Source of the DNA: Wenyingzhuangia marina
GTDB taxonomy: Bacteria > Bacteroidota > Bacteroidia > Flavobacteriales > Flavobacteriaceae
DNA length: 64,000 nt
Reading direction: 5' to 3'
NCBI RefSeq assembly: GCF_900130035.1
Contig: NZ_FQXQ01000002.1
Coordinates: 248,001-312,000 of the forward strand
Shown: positions 27,372 through 35,456 of the stretch, piece after piece
How the letters are laid out: each line of letters opens with the position of its first letter
Position numbering within the stretch: the stretch's first letter is position 1
Notes under the pieces: generated by a model
What the model saw: only the letters and a program-made list of their open reading frames with translations
What the model was told of the DNA's origin: nothing
Database searches by the model: none
Program-made: the position numbers and the translations under genes

Positions 27372-28106
27372 ATGAATACCCTTGAAATATGTTGTTATTC
27401 TGCTACTTCAGCCATTAAAGCAGCAGAAGCCGGAGCTAATAGAATTGAACTTTGTGAAAATTTTACTGAAGGAGGTACTACGCCATCCTACGGAACTATA
27501 AAATATGTCTTAGATCGAGTGAAAATACCTGTAAACGTAATTCTTCGTCCAAGAGGTGGTGATTTTTTATACAACAACGCAGAGTTTGAAGTTATGAAAC
27601 AAGATGTTCTAAAAATTAAAAAACTTGGAGCTAACGGAGTTGTTTTTGGAATGTTAACAGCTTCTGGCGATATTAATATTAAACAAGTTAAAGAAATTAA
27701 AGAATTAGCCTCTCCTTTAGAATGTACTTTTCATAGAGCTTTTGACATGTGTAATGATATGTTTAAAGCTTTGCAGCAACTTAAAGAAATTGGCATTCAA
27801 AAAGTATTAACCTCTGGTGGAAAAAACACCGCTTATGAAGGCATAGATGTTTTAGAGCAACTTGTAGTATTGGCTAAAAATGATATTATTATCATGCCTG
27901 GAAGTGGAATCAATGATAAAAATATTAAAGAAATCTACATAAAAACAAAAGCTAAAGAATACCATGCCTCTTGTAAAACATTTGAAAAAAGTGATATGAC
28001 TTATTTTAATCCTAACATTCAAATGGGAAAAAATAAAAGCATTAATGAATATCAACAGATTTCTGTTAATACTTCACAGATAAAAAAGATTTTAACACTT
28101 CTGTAA
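27372..28106 (+). CDS. cutC: CutC family protein
   Basis: The 244-residue TIM-barrel protein has the CutC motifs LEICCYSATSAIKAAEAGANRIELCEN, NVILRPRGGDF, FHRAFDM, LTSGG and MPGSGIN. The family was named for copper homeostasis, but that role is doubtful and its biochemical function is not settled. It is the last gene of the operon that begins at 19539, 8 bp after the GH43-like gene and directly before a terminator. Its place in a glycan operon argues for a role in carbohydrate metabolism rather than copper, which is an inference from context. Confidence 0.9.
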   Translation: MNTLEICCYSATSAIKAAEAGANRIELCENFTEGGTTPSYGTIKYVLDRVKIPVNVILRPRGGDFLYNNAEFEVMKQDVLKIKKLGANGVVFGMLTASGDINIKQVKEIKELASPLECTFHRAFDMCNDMFKALQQLKEIGIQKVLTSGGKNTAYEGIDVLEQLVVLAKNDIIIMPGSGINDKNIKEIYIKTKAKEYHASCKTFEKSDMTYFNPNIQMGKNKSINEYQQISVNTSQIKKILTLL

Positions 28107-28111
28107 AATAA

Positions 28112-28139
28112 AAATGTGCACTTTTTAAAGTGCACATTT
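28112..28139 (+). terminator. Terminator of the 19539-28106 operon
   Basis: AAATGTGCACTTT and AAAGTGCACATTT form a perfect 13-bp stem with a 1- to 2-nt loop (hinge within TTTT), 5 bp after the cutC stop. The T tract is short. Confidence 0.75.
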
Positions 28140-28291
28140 CAAATAGTTCTTAAATAAGAAATAGTTAGTTTTAGTTAATCCATTACCAATAACTGATAAT
28201 ATTTCAGCATATATATAAAAACACAAACTAAAACAAAATTAATTTCACATTATTTTAATAAAAAAATAACAAAAACTTAAATACACTATCT

Positions 28292-28331
28292 AAACATCAA
28301 TAAAAAACAGTCTCAATTTTTATTGATGTTT
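28292..28331. repeat. 15-bp perfect inverted repeat just before the gene at 28352
   Basis: AAACATCAATAAAAA (28292-28306) and TTTTTATTGATGTTT (28317-28331) pair perfectly around a 10-nt loop. The right arm ends 20 bp before the start codon at 28352. It may be a second terminator for the upstream operon or a regulatory hairpin or operator for the downstream gene. Confidence 0.75.
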
Positions 28332-28351
28332 TATTATATCTTCGTAGTACT

Positions 28352-28828
28352 ATGAAAGCAGCTACTATAAAACCAATCAAAACAGCCTTAGATAATATTA
28401 GTAGAACAGAACTCATTCATATTATTTTAAGGTTATCTAAATTCAAAAAAGAGAATAAAGAACTTTTAAGTTATTTGCTTTTTGAATCTAACAACGAACA
28501 AGATTATATTCAGGATATTAAAGTAGAAATGGATGAAGCCTTTAAAGCAATTAATACTAGTTCTTATTTCTACATCAAAAAAAGTGTTCGTAAAATTCTA
28601 AAATCAGTTAAAACCTATATCCGCTACTCTAACGTAAAAGAAACAGAAGTTGAACTACTACTCTATTTTTGTAAAAAACTACGATCTATGAGACCCTCTA
28701 TGACTAAAAATCAATTATTAATTAACTTATACACAAGAGAAATTAAAAACATAGAAAAAAAGATTGGCACTCTTCATGAAGATTTACAACATGATTATAC
28801 TTATTTATTAGATAATTTAAAGTCATAA
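28352..28828 (+). CDS. Helical protein of unknown function
   Basis: The 158-residue soluble protein was not recognised. It is Lys-rich and predicted to be mostly alpha-helical, with no signal peptide or membrane segment. A central basic stretch (SSYFYIKKSVRKILKSVKTYIRYS, split by hydrophobic residues) could bind nucleic acid, but no known DNA-binding fold is evident. It converges with the DUF4421-like gene, and their stop codons overlap by 6 bp (28823-28828), leaving no room for a terminator between them. Confidence 0.75.
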   Translation: MKAATIKPIKTALDNISRTELIHIILRLSKFKKENKELLSYLLFESNNEQDYIQDIKVEMDEAFKAINTSSYFYIKKSVRKILKSVKTYIRYSNVKETEVELLLYFCKKLRSMRPSMTKNQLLINLYTREIKNIEKKIGTLHEDLQHDYTYLLDNLKS

Positions 28829-29812
28829 ACCAATTTTTTGAAATAATCTTTCAAGGCCTTTAAAAGCTTTAAATCTATATCCTAAATGAATAGAAGCAAA
28901 TATTCTGGAATCTACCAAATCTATATTAGAATATTCTGGATAATTGGTTGAGGTTATCAATACACTTATACCATAATAAAACTTACTTGAATTATAGCCC
29001 AAACCTAAACGAGTTCTTAACCCTATGTTATGAATTAATATATCATCTCTATCAACTCCACCATTAATATTATCGTGAATATTTTTCACATATTTAAGTC
29101 CAACACTTGGGGTTATTTGACCAAATAAATATTTATTTTTATCTAAAATCAAATTATAGATGTACCCCCCCATTAAGCTTATGTTGTAACTTTCATCATT
29201 TAATACAAAATAATCATCTGAAGGTTTTTCAATTATAGAGTAATGATACTTTACCAAAGCCATCCATGTACCTTTAGACTTTATTTGTCTTTCAGTATTT
29301 GAAAAAATAGCTCTATAACCAAATTTATTACTAAAATAATACCTGGTTTCTCCACCTATTTCTAATGTGTTTAAGTTTGAGACTTGTAAATAAGCATCTT
29401 CACCTTTTATCCAATCTTCATTATATTCAGAAGTATTTTTTATATAAAAACCCTTGGTGTGATAATAATAAAATTGCTGATAAAGTTTTGGAAAATAAAT
29501 TCTAAGTCTGTAATGTCTAAATTTTGCAGGTCCTTTAAGATCAAAATCATTTTTTAAAAAATCAGGAGAAAAACCAACTTTAATTCCCAATATATTATAA
29601 TTAAGAGAAAAAGCCAGTTTACCTACTTCATTTTGTCTTAAAGAATAATTATTTAAACTATTAAGATTGGTTACTTCTAATGCCTGCTCTTCTAACTCTA
29701 AAGAAGTTTTAATATTTATTCTATGTGAATAATTCTCCACATATAAAGTATCCTTTTTCTGACCGAAAGCAGAAACTGAAATTACTAAGATAAGCTGTCT
29801 TAGTAGTTTCAT
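28823..29812 (-). CDS. DUF4421-like outer-membrane protein
   Basis: The 329-residue protein has a short signal peptide (residues 1-18, ending SAFGQ) and alternating hydrophobic strands (for example FSLNYNILGIKVGFSPDFL and HRLRIYF-like stretches) typical of a small outer-membrane beta-barrel. The overall pattern resembles DUF4421 proteins of Flavobacteriia, whose function is unknown. Its ATG follows the hemF stop codon directly (TAAATG on the minus strand), so it is translationally coupled to hemF. A link with haem metabolism is possible but not shown. Confidence 0.75.
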   Translation of the reverse strand: MKLLRQLILVISVSAFGQKKDTLYVENYSHRINIKTSLELEEQALEVTNLNSLNNYSLRQNEVGKLAFSLNYNILGIKVGFSPDFLKNDFDLKGPAKFRHYRLRIYFPKLYQQFYYYHTKGFYIKNTSEYNEDWIKGEDAYLQVSNLNTLEIGGETRYYFSNKFGYRAIFSNTERQIKSKGTWMALVKYHYSIIEKPSDDYFVLNDESYNISLMGGYIYNLILDKNKYLFGQITPSVGLKYVKNIHDNINGGVDRDDILIHNIGLRTRLGLGYNSSKFYYGISVLITSTNYPEYSNIDLVDSRIFASIHLGYRFKAFKGLERLFQKIGL

Positions 29813-30715
29813 TTATAACCAAGATTTTGGATTCATTAATACTTTTAATAATCTTTCCTCTTCTGAGTCTTTTTCAGGTTCATGACAATAATGCCATTGC
29901 ACATGAGGAGGCAAACTCATTAAAATAGATTCTATTCTACCATTGGTTTTTAAACCAAATAAAGTACCTCTGTCGTGAACTAAGTTAAACTCAACATAAC
30001 GTCCTCTACGTACTTCTTGCCAATCTCTTTGTTCTTTGATATATGTCAACCCTTTTCTTTTCTCAACAATAGGCACATAACTTTCTAAAAAGCTATTTCC
30101 AACTTCTGTTACAAAATTGTACCATTGATGCAATGACATTTCTTCTGTGGGCTTTAAATAGTCAAAAAACAAACCTCCTATTCCACGCGCTTCATTTCTA
30201 TGAGCATTCCAGAAATACTCATCACATTTCTTTTTGTACAAAGGGTAAAATTCAGTATTGTGTTTATCACAAGCATTTTTACAAACTGTATGGAAGTGAA
30301 TAGCATCTTCATCAAACAAATAATAAGGTGTTAAATCTTGTCCTCCACCAAACCATTGTGTTACCACATTTCCTACCTCATCATACATTTCAAAATAACG
30401 CCAATTAGCATGAACCGTAGGTACCATTGGACTTTTAGGATGAATGACCAAACTCAACCCACAAGCATAAAAATTACCTGCTTCTACTCCAAATTGTTTG
30501 CGTAAAGCCATTGGTAACTCTCCATGTACAGAAGAAATATTAACTCCTCCTTTTTCAAACACTTGTCCATTAGAAATTACACGAGTTCTTCCTCCTCCTC
30601 CTTCTGGTCTATCCCACAAATCTTCTACAAATTTTGCTTCACCATCAGCAGCTTCTAGACTAGCACAGATAGTATCTTGTAAATTTTGTATGTATTGATA
30701 AAATTGTTCTTTCAT
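29813..30715 (-). CDS. hemF: Oxygen-dependent coproporphyrinogen III oxidase
   Basis: From ATG 30715-30713 the protein is 300 residues, the usual HemF length; the longer reading frame to 30760 would add a hydrophobic stretch not found in the family. HemF motifs are clear: WDRPEGGGGRTRVISNG, SVHGELP, GLSLVIHPKSPMVPTVHANWRYFE, QWFGGGQDLTPYYLF, RGIGGLFFDY and GRYVEFNLVHDRGTLFGL. It converts coproporphyrinogen III to protoporphyrinogen IX using oxygen. It is the penultimate gene of the hemACDBLEF run, 126 bp after hemE. Confidence 0.95.
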   Translation of the reverse strand: MKEQFYQYIQNLQDTICASLEAADGEAKFVEDLWDRPEGGGGRTRVISNGQVFEKGGVNISSVHGELPMALRKQFGVEAGNFYACGLSLVIHPKSPMVPTVHANWRYFEMYDEVGNVVTQWFGGGQDLTPYYLFDEDAIHFHTVCKNACDKHNTEFYPLYKKKCDEYFWNAHRNEARGIGGLFFDYLKPTEEMSLHQWYNFVTEVGNSFLESYVPIVEKRKGLTYIKEQRDWQEVRRGRYVEFNLVHDRGTLFGLKTNGRIESILMSLPPHVQWHYCHEPEKDSEEERLLKVLMNPKSWL

Positions 30716-30725
30716 TTTTTTCATT

Positions 30726-30821
30726 AGTAAAAAGATTAAACGTAGAAGGTATAAAGACAACTCTCAAAAAAAGAGTTAAGAATATAGAAATCATTTCTAC
30801 AACTTATATCCTTTTACTTTT
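30726..30821. repeat. Inverted-repeat spacer module between hemE and hemF
   Basis: The left arm AGTAAAAAG (30726-30734) and the right arm CCTTTTACTTTT (30810-30821) frame 75 bp. The right arm is identical over 12 bases to arms found 3' of hemL and hemB. In the transcript it follows the hemE stop by about 20 nt. Confidence 0.55.
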
Positions 30822-30841
30822 AATCCTTCTACATTTTACAA

Positions 30842-31867
30842 TTAAGCATTGTATTCCTTAACTGCATCAATAAATGCTTTGGCATTGTCTAAACCAATAT
30901 TTGGTAAAATACCATGCCCTAAGTTTACTATGTATTTGTCTTTTCCAAAAGCATCAATCATAGTGGTTACTTGCTTCTTTATTTCTGCTGGTGGCGAGAA
31001 CAAACGTGTAGGATCAAAATTACCTTGCAGTGTGATATTTCCTCCTGTTAATTTTCTTGCCCATTCTGGAGTAATGGTCCAATCTACTCCTAACGCAGAA
31101 GCATTTGATTTAGACATCTCTTCTAAGGCAAACCAACATCCTTTTCCAAAAGCAATTACTGGAGCATCATCTTTTAAAGCTTCAATAATTTGATTGATGT
31201 ATTTCCAAGAAAACTCTTGATAATCTACCGGTGATAACATTCCTCCCCAAGAGTCAAATACCTGAACAGCATTTACTCCCGCTTCTACTTTCTTTTTAAG
31301 ATAAGCAATAGTTGTATCTGTAATTTTTTGTAACAATGCATGAGCAGCCAAAGGTTGTGTAAAACAAAACTCTTTAGCTTTATCAAAATTCTTTGATCCT
31401 TGACCTTGAATACAGTAACACAAAATAGTCCATGGAGAACCTGCAAAACCTATTAATGGAATTTCATCATTCAACATTTCTTTGGTTAATTTAATGGCAT
31501 CCATTACATATCCTAAAGTCTCATCAATATCTGGAACAATTACTTTTTCCACATCTTGCATGGTACGAATAGGGTTTGGTAACCATGGTCCTATGCCCGC
31601 TTTCATTTCCACTTCAATATTCATCGCTTGCGGAATCACCAAAATATCTGAAAACAAAATAGCGGCATCCATTCCGTATCTACGAATCGGTTGTACTGTA
31701 ATTTCTGCTGCCAACTCAGGTGTTTGACAACGTGTAAAGAAATCGTACTTCTTTTTTATCTCTTGAAACTCTGGCAAGTATCTTCCTGCTTGTCTCATCA
31801 TCCAAACTGGAGGTCTCTCAACAGTTTCTCCTTTTAAGGCTCTTAAGTATAGGTCGTTTTTTATCAT
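30842..31867 (-). CDS. hemE: Uroporphyrinogen decarboxylase
   Basis: The start at 31867 gives 341 residues beginning [14 protein letters not shown], the normal HemE start; the frame is open 16 codons further upstream but that extension is not conserved-looking. Diagnostic motifs: [48 protein letters not shown] and NLGHGILPN. It decarboxylates uroporphyrinogen III to coproporphyrinogen III. It sits in the hem operon, separated from hemL by the four-helix-bundle gene. Confidence 0.96.
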   Translation of the reverse strand: MIKNDLYLRALKGETVERPPVWMMRQAGRYLPEFQEIKKKYDFFTRCQTPELAAEITVQPIRRYGMDAAILFSDILVIPQAMNIEVEMKAGIGPWLPNPIRTMQDVEKVIVPDIDETLGYVMDAIKLTKEMLNDEIPLIGFAGSPWTILCYCIQGQGSKNFDKAKEFCFTQPLAAHALLQKITDTTIAYLKKKVEAGVNAVQVFDSWGGMLSPVDYQEFSWKYINQIIEALKDDAPVIAFGKGCWFALEEMSKSNASALGVDWTITPEWARKLTGGNITLQGNFDPTRLFSPPAEIKKQVTTMIDAFGKDKYIVNLGHGILPNIGLDNAKAFIDAVKEYNA

Positions 31868-31887
31868 ATCTAGTAAAATGATTGTAA

Positions 31888-32301
31888 GTAAAAAGTAACA
31901 AGACTTTTCATCCAATCTCTATTTTAATGTTCGTCTAAAATTATATAACATCTTCTGAATTTGCTTTATCTTAAATAATAAAGTTTCAAAATCTTCTTCT
32001 TTTATAAACTCTAATTCAAAAGCAATAATTAATTGAGTCTCTATTTCGTATGCAGATCCCAAAGCAATGGTAATAAATCTTGCTAAATCTTTACTTGTTT
32101 CTCTTCCACAGCCTTCAGCAATATTTGAAGGTATAGAAACAACCGCTCTATTCAGTTGACTTGTTAATCCATAAATTTCAGATTTAGGAAAAGATTTTGT
32201 TACTAAATAAACTTCTTTACAAAAGTCTTTAGATATTTTCCATATTTTTAACTCTCTAAAATTATGCATTTAAAAACGTCTTTTTACCTTTTACTTTTTA
32301 C
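31888..32301. repeat. Inverted-repeat module enclosing the four-helix-bundle gene
   Basis: GTAAAAAGTAA at 31888-31898 is the exact reverse complement of TTACTTTTTAC at 32291-32301, so an 11-bp perfect inverted repeat brackets the gene at 31919-32269. The right arm extends to a 15-mer (CCTTTTACTTTTTAC, 32287-32301) repeated exactly at 33685-33699. It looks like a small cassette of about 414 bp. Confidence 0.6.
31919..32269 (-). CDS. Four-helix-bundle protein (23S rRNA intervening-sequence type) inside the hem operon
   Basis: The 116-residue protein belongs to the S23/IVP four-helix-bundle family: MHNFRELKIWKISKDFCKEVY, SQLNRAVVSIPSNIAEGCGRE and LGSAYEIETQLIIAF are its hallmarks. Members were first seen in 23S rRNA intervening sequences and are distantly related to the Avd proteins of diversity-generating retroelements; their cellular role is unclear. 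No rRNA, reverse transcriptase or variable repeat is nearby. The gene lies between hemL (43 bp upstream) and hemE (51 bp downstream) in the same direction, flanked by 11-bp inverted repeats, which suggests insertion into the operon. Confidence 0.92.
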   Translation of the reverse strand: MHNFRELKIWKISKDFCKEVYLVTKSFPKSEIYGLTSQLNRAVVSIPSNIAEGCGRETSKDLARFITIALGSAYEIETQLIIAFELEFIKEEDFETLLFKIKQIQKMLYNFRRTLK

Positions 32302-32312
32302 CCTTTTACATA

Positions 32313-33599
32313 TTACTCAGCTATAACAGCCATAGATTTCTCTATCGCTATTTCTAATTTCTTTAATTCTTTTATTGTTATGGTTGAAGATAAGAACCAA
32401 GCTTCGAATTGTGAAGGTGGTAAAAACACCCCATTTTCAATCATTGCCCAAAAGAATTTAGCAAATTTTGCAGTATCAGAAGTTTGAGCATCTGCAAAGT
32501 TTTTTACTTCTTTATTGGTAAAAAATGGATTGATCATAGAACCAAATCTATTCACTACTAAATCAACACCGTATTTTTTAGCAGAAGACAACAACATGTT
32601 CTCTAATTTTTCAGCAACAGTATTGAACTTATCATATGGATTTTGATTTTTCAACTCTGTCAATGTAGAAATTCCCGCTGCCATTGCAATTGGATTTCCT
32701 GACAAAGTTCCTGCTTGATACATTCCCCCTAAAGGCGCAACGTTTTCCATAATTTCATTACAAGCCCCGTAAGCTCCCACAGGAAAACCACCTCCAATTA
32801 CTTTTCCTAAACAAGTAATATCAGCTTCTACTCCAACCAATTCTTGTGCACCACCAAATTTAGAACGGAAACCAGTCATCACCTCATCACAAATTAGTAA
32901 TGCATTTTTTTCTTTGGTTAAAGCTCTTAAACCTTTTATGAATTCATCACTTGGCTGCACCACTCCCATATTTCCTGTTACTGGTTCTAAAATAACCGCA
33001 GCAATATCATCATGTTTTTCAAAATGAGCTTTTACACTTTCTAAATTATTGTATTCAGAAATTAACGTATTTTCTACCGCTTGAGAAGGCACTCCTTTAG
33101 AACCTGGCAAGCTTAAAGTTGCCAATCCAGAACCTGCTGCTACCAACATGGCATCCATATGTCCGTGGTAACAACCCGAAAACTTTACAATTTTATCTTT
33201 TCCTGTATGTGCTCTTGCCAAACGAATTGCACTTAACACTGCTTCGGTACCAGAGTTTACAAAACGAACTTTATCCATTCCAGGAAAAGCATCACAAACT
33301 ATTTTAGCCAATTTAATTTCGGCATTGGTAGAAGCACCAAAAGAAGTTCCCTTTTTTATAGCTTTGGTTACTGCTTTTTCGACTTTTTTATTTCTGTGGC
33401 CTAAAATCATAGGTCCATAAGACAATACCAAATCTATGTATTTATTTCCATCCACGTCTTTGATATAAGCTCCTTTTGCCTTATCTATAAACAATGGATT
33501 TCCACCTACTGAAGCAAATGCTCTCACTGGAGAATTCACAGCTCCCACAAGATTTTCACATCCTTTTTTGTATAGTTTTTCTGAATTGTTAAAGTTCAT
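32313..33599 (-). CDS. hemL: Glutamate-1-semialdehyde 2,1-aminomutase
   Basis: The 428-residue PLP enzyme has NSPVRAF at the N-terminus, VRFVNSGTEAVLSAIRLARAHTG split over the cofactor region, SGCYHGHMDAML, LLICDEVMTGFR, and the Schiff-base Lys266 in TCLGKVIGGGFPVGAYG. It converts glutamate-1-semialdehyde to 5-aminolevulinate and completes the C5 pathway with hemA in the same operon. The spacers on both sides carry the same CCTTTTACTTTTTAC repeat. Confidence 0.96.
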   Translation of the reverse strand: MNFNNSEKLYKKGCENLVGAVNSPVRAFASVGGNPLFIDKAKGAYIKDVDGNKYIDLVLSYGPMILGHRNKKVEKAVTKAIKKGTSFGASTNAEIKLAKIVCDAFPGMDKVRFVNSGTEAVLSAIRLARAHTGKDKIVKFSGCYHGHMDAMLVAAGSGLATLSLPGSKGVPSQAVENTLISEYNNLESVKAHFEKHDDIAAVILEPVTGNMGVVQPSDEFIKGLRALTKEKNALLICDEVMTGFRSKFGGAQELVGVEADITCLGKVIGGGFPVGAYGACNEIMENVAPLGGMYQAGTLSGNPIAMAAGISTLTELKNQNPYDKFNTVAEKLENMLLSSAKKYGVDLVVNRFGSMINPFFTNKEVKNFADAQTSDTAKFAKFFWAMIENGVFLPPSQFEAWFLSSTITIKELKKLEIAIEKSMAVIAE

Positions 33600-33625
33600 T
33601 TTTATTTAATGTATAATGATTTAAG

Positions 33626-33699
33626 GTAAAAGGTAAAAAGATATTTATGTTTATTGAAACTTAAAGTATCCTTAATCTTAAAATCCTTTTACTTTTTAC
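33626..33699. repeat. Inverted-repeat spacer module between hemB and hemL
   Basis: The left arm GGTAAAAGGTAAAAAG (33625-33640 region) and the right arm CCTTTTACTTTTTAC (33685-33699) frame about 45 bp. The right arm is an exact 15-mer match to 32287-32301 and overlaps the hemB stop codon (33689-33691). No gene is enclosed, in contrast to the module downstream of hemL. Confidence 0.55.
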
Positions 33700-34654
33700 T
33701 TAATATTTTAGCTACTTCTTTGGCAAAATAGGTGATGATAATATCTGCTCCTGCTCTTTTCATAGACAATAAAGACTCCATCATTACACGTTCACCATCA
33801 ATCCAACCTTTTTCTGCCGCTGCTTTTACCATAGCATATTCTCCACTTACGTTGTAACAAGCAATCGGTCTATCAAAATCTTCTTTTAAATCTCTAATAA
33901 TATCTAAATAAGATAAAGCAGGTTTTACCATTAAAATGTCTGCTCCTTCTTCATCATCAAAAGAGGCTTCTCTATGCCCTTCTAATCTGTTTGATGGATC
34001 CATTTGATAGGTTCTTCTATCTCCAAATGTTGGAGCAGAATCTGCAGCATCTCTAAAAGGTCCATAAAATGCTGAGGCATATTTAACGGAATATCCCATA
34101 ATTGGAATATTTGGAAAACCATTATTATCCAATGCTTCTCTCATGGTTGCAATGGTTCCGTCCATCATTCCTGATGGAGCTACCATATCTACTCCTGCCT
34201 TTGCATGAGAAATGGTTTGTTTAGCAAGATTGATTAAAGTAGCATCATTATCTACATCATTCTCGTGAATAACTCCACAATGTCCATGACTTGTATATTC
34301 ACAAAAACAAACATCTGTAATGACATATAAACTAGGATAATTCTTTTTGATGAAACGAACCGCTTGTTGCATAATTCCGTTATCATTCCACGTTTCAGTT
34401 CCTTCATCATCTTTTTCTGATGGAATTCCAAACAACAAAACAGCTGGAATATTTAAAGCTACAACTTCATCCAATTCCTTTGAAATTCTGTCTAGCGAAA
34501 AACGAAAAATCCCAGGCATAGAAACAATTTCTTTTTCTATGTTTTCTCCTTCTTCTATAAATAAAGGATAAATTAAATCATCTACGGTAAGATTATTTTC
34601 TTTTACCAATCTTCTAATTCCTTCGGATTTTCTTAATCGTCTTGTTCTATTCAT
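33689..34654 (-). CDS. hemB: Porphobilinogen synthase (delta-aminolevulinate dehydratase)
   Basis: The 321-residue protein has the substrate Schiff-base lysines Lys191 ([18 protein letters not shown]) and Lys244 ([12 protein letters not shown]), and the zinc-type cysteine cluster Cys116, Cys118 and Cys126 in [14 protein letters not shown], so it should be a Zn-dependent HemB. It condenses two 5-aminolevulinate molecules. Its last codons and stop overlap the 15-bp spacer repeat at 33685-33699. Confidence 0.96.
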   Translation of the reverse strand: MNRTRRLRKSEGIRRLVKENNLTVDDLIYPLFIEEGENIEKEIVSMPGIFRFSLDRISKELDEVVALNIPAVLLFGIPSEKDDEGTETWNDNGIMQQAVRFIKKNYPSLYVITDVCFCEYTSHGHCGVIHENDVDNDATLINLAKQTISHAKAGVDMVAPSGMMDGTIATMREALDNNGFPNIPIMGYSVKYASAFYGPFRDAADSAPTFGDRRTYQMDPSNRLEGHREASFDDEEGADILMVKPALSYLDIIRDLKEDFDRPIACYNVSGEYAMVKAAAEKGWIDGERVMMESLLSMKRAGADIIITYFAKEVAKILSKK

Positions 34655-34680
34655 AACTTAGTAGTTAGTACATAGTACAC

Positions 34681-34746
34681 AGTACAAAGACTATCGTAGC
34701 TACGTAATTTATTACTTCTTAGTACTCTGTAATTAAACTTTGTACT
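34681..34746. repeat. Inverted repeat in the hemD-hemB spacer
   Basis: AGTACAAAG (34681-34689) and CTTTGTACT (34738-34746) are perfect inverted copies; the right arm touches the hemD stop codon. A second palindrome, CGTAGCTACG, lies at about 34695-34704, and GTAC is repeated several times just left of the arm. The design resembles the other hem spacers although the sequence differs. Confidence 0.55.
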
Positions 34747-35407
34747 ATATTATTTCTTTTAATTTCTGAATGACAGACTCTACCGTAGTATCTTCTGCCA
34801 TATATACTTCATTAAAACTATTTAAAGCTTCTGTAGCTGTAGTTACTCCTATACATACAACAGGTTTATTGACAACTGAATTCTTTTTTAAATAACTTAT
34901 GATTCCTGTAGGGCTAAAAAACAATATAATATCAAAATCTTCTTTTATTTTTTGGGGAACTAATGTTGTTTGATACACAATATATTCTGTAACCAAAACA
35001 CCATTTTCTGCCATAATGGTTGGTAAAACAGTATTTCTTATATTTCCACAAAACCAATTAACTTCTTTTATATTAAGTTCATGATTTGCAATTTTATCAA
35101 CTAAAAGATCTGATAATTCTTGAGCATTACTAGCTACAACTTCTACTTTTACTCCATGTTTCTCTAATAATTTCTGTGTTTTACTTCCTACACAAAAAAC
35201 AGTATTAAATAAATCTGCTTTGTTTTTATGAACTTCAAATACAGACTTTACACTATTAACACTTGTAAAAATGGCATTTTCTATCTTCTGATCTAATACA
35301 AACCCTTCTCCAAAAGAAATATCAATCATAGATACTTCTTTCACATCAAACCCTTTTAATAAGTCTTGTTGATGATTGGTTAATATTTTAGTAGATAGAA
35401 TTTTCAT
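34745..35407 (-). CDS. hemD: Uroporphyrinogen-III synthase
   Basis: The 220-residue protein fits the weakly conserved HemD family. It has two Rossmann-like halves, with motifs IFTSVNSVKSVFE (about residues 46-58), CVGSKTQKLLEKHG, and ILFFSPTGIISYLKKN followed by CIGVTTATEAL in the second half. It closes and inverts ring D of hydroxymethylbilane. Its position between hemC and hemB settles the call. Confidence 0.9.
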   Translation of the reverse strand: MKILSTKILTNHQQDLLKGFDVKEVSMIDISFGEGFVLDQKIENAIFTSVNSVKSVFEVHKNKADLFNTVFCVGSKTQKLLEKHGVKVEVVASNAQELSDLLVDKIANHELNIKEVNWFCGNIRNTVLPTIMAENGVLVTEYIVYQTTLVPQKIKEDFDIILFFSPTGIISYLKKNSVVNKPVVCIGVTTATEALNSFNEVYMAEDTTVESVIQKLKEII

Positions 35408-35456
35408 TTATTCTCTATACAATTTTTTATTACTCAAAATCACTCAAAGTGACTTT

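Noticed and set aside
31919-32269. Avd protein of a diversity-generating retroelement
   Set aside because: No reverse transcriptase, template repeat or variable repeat is seen in the neighbourhood.
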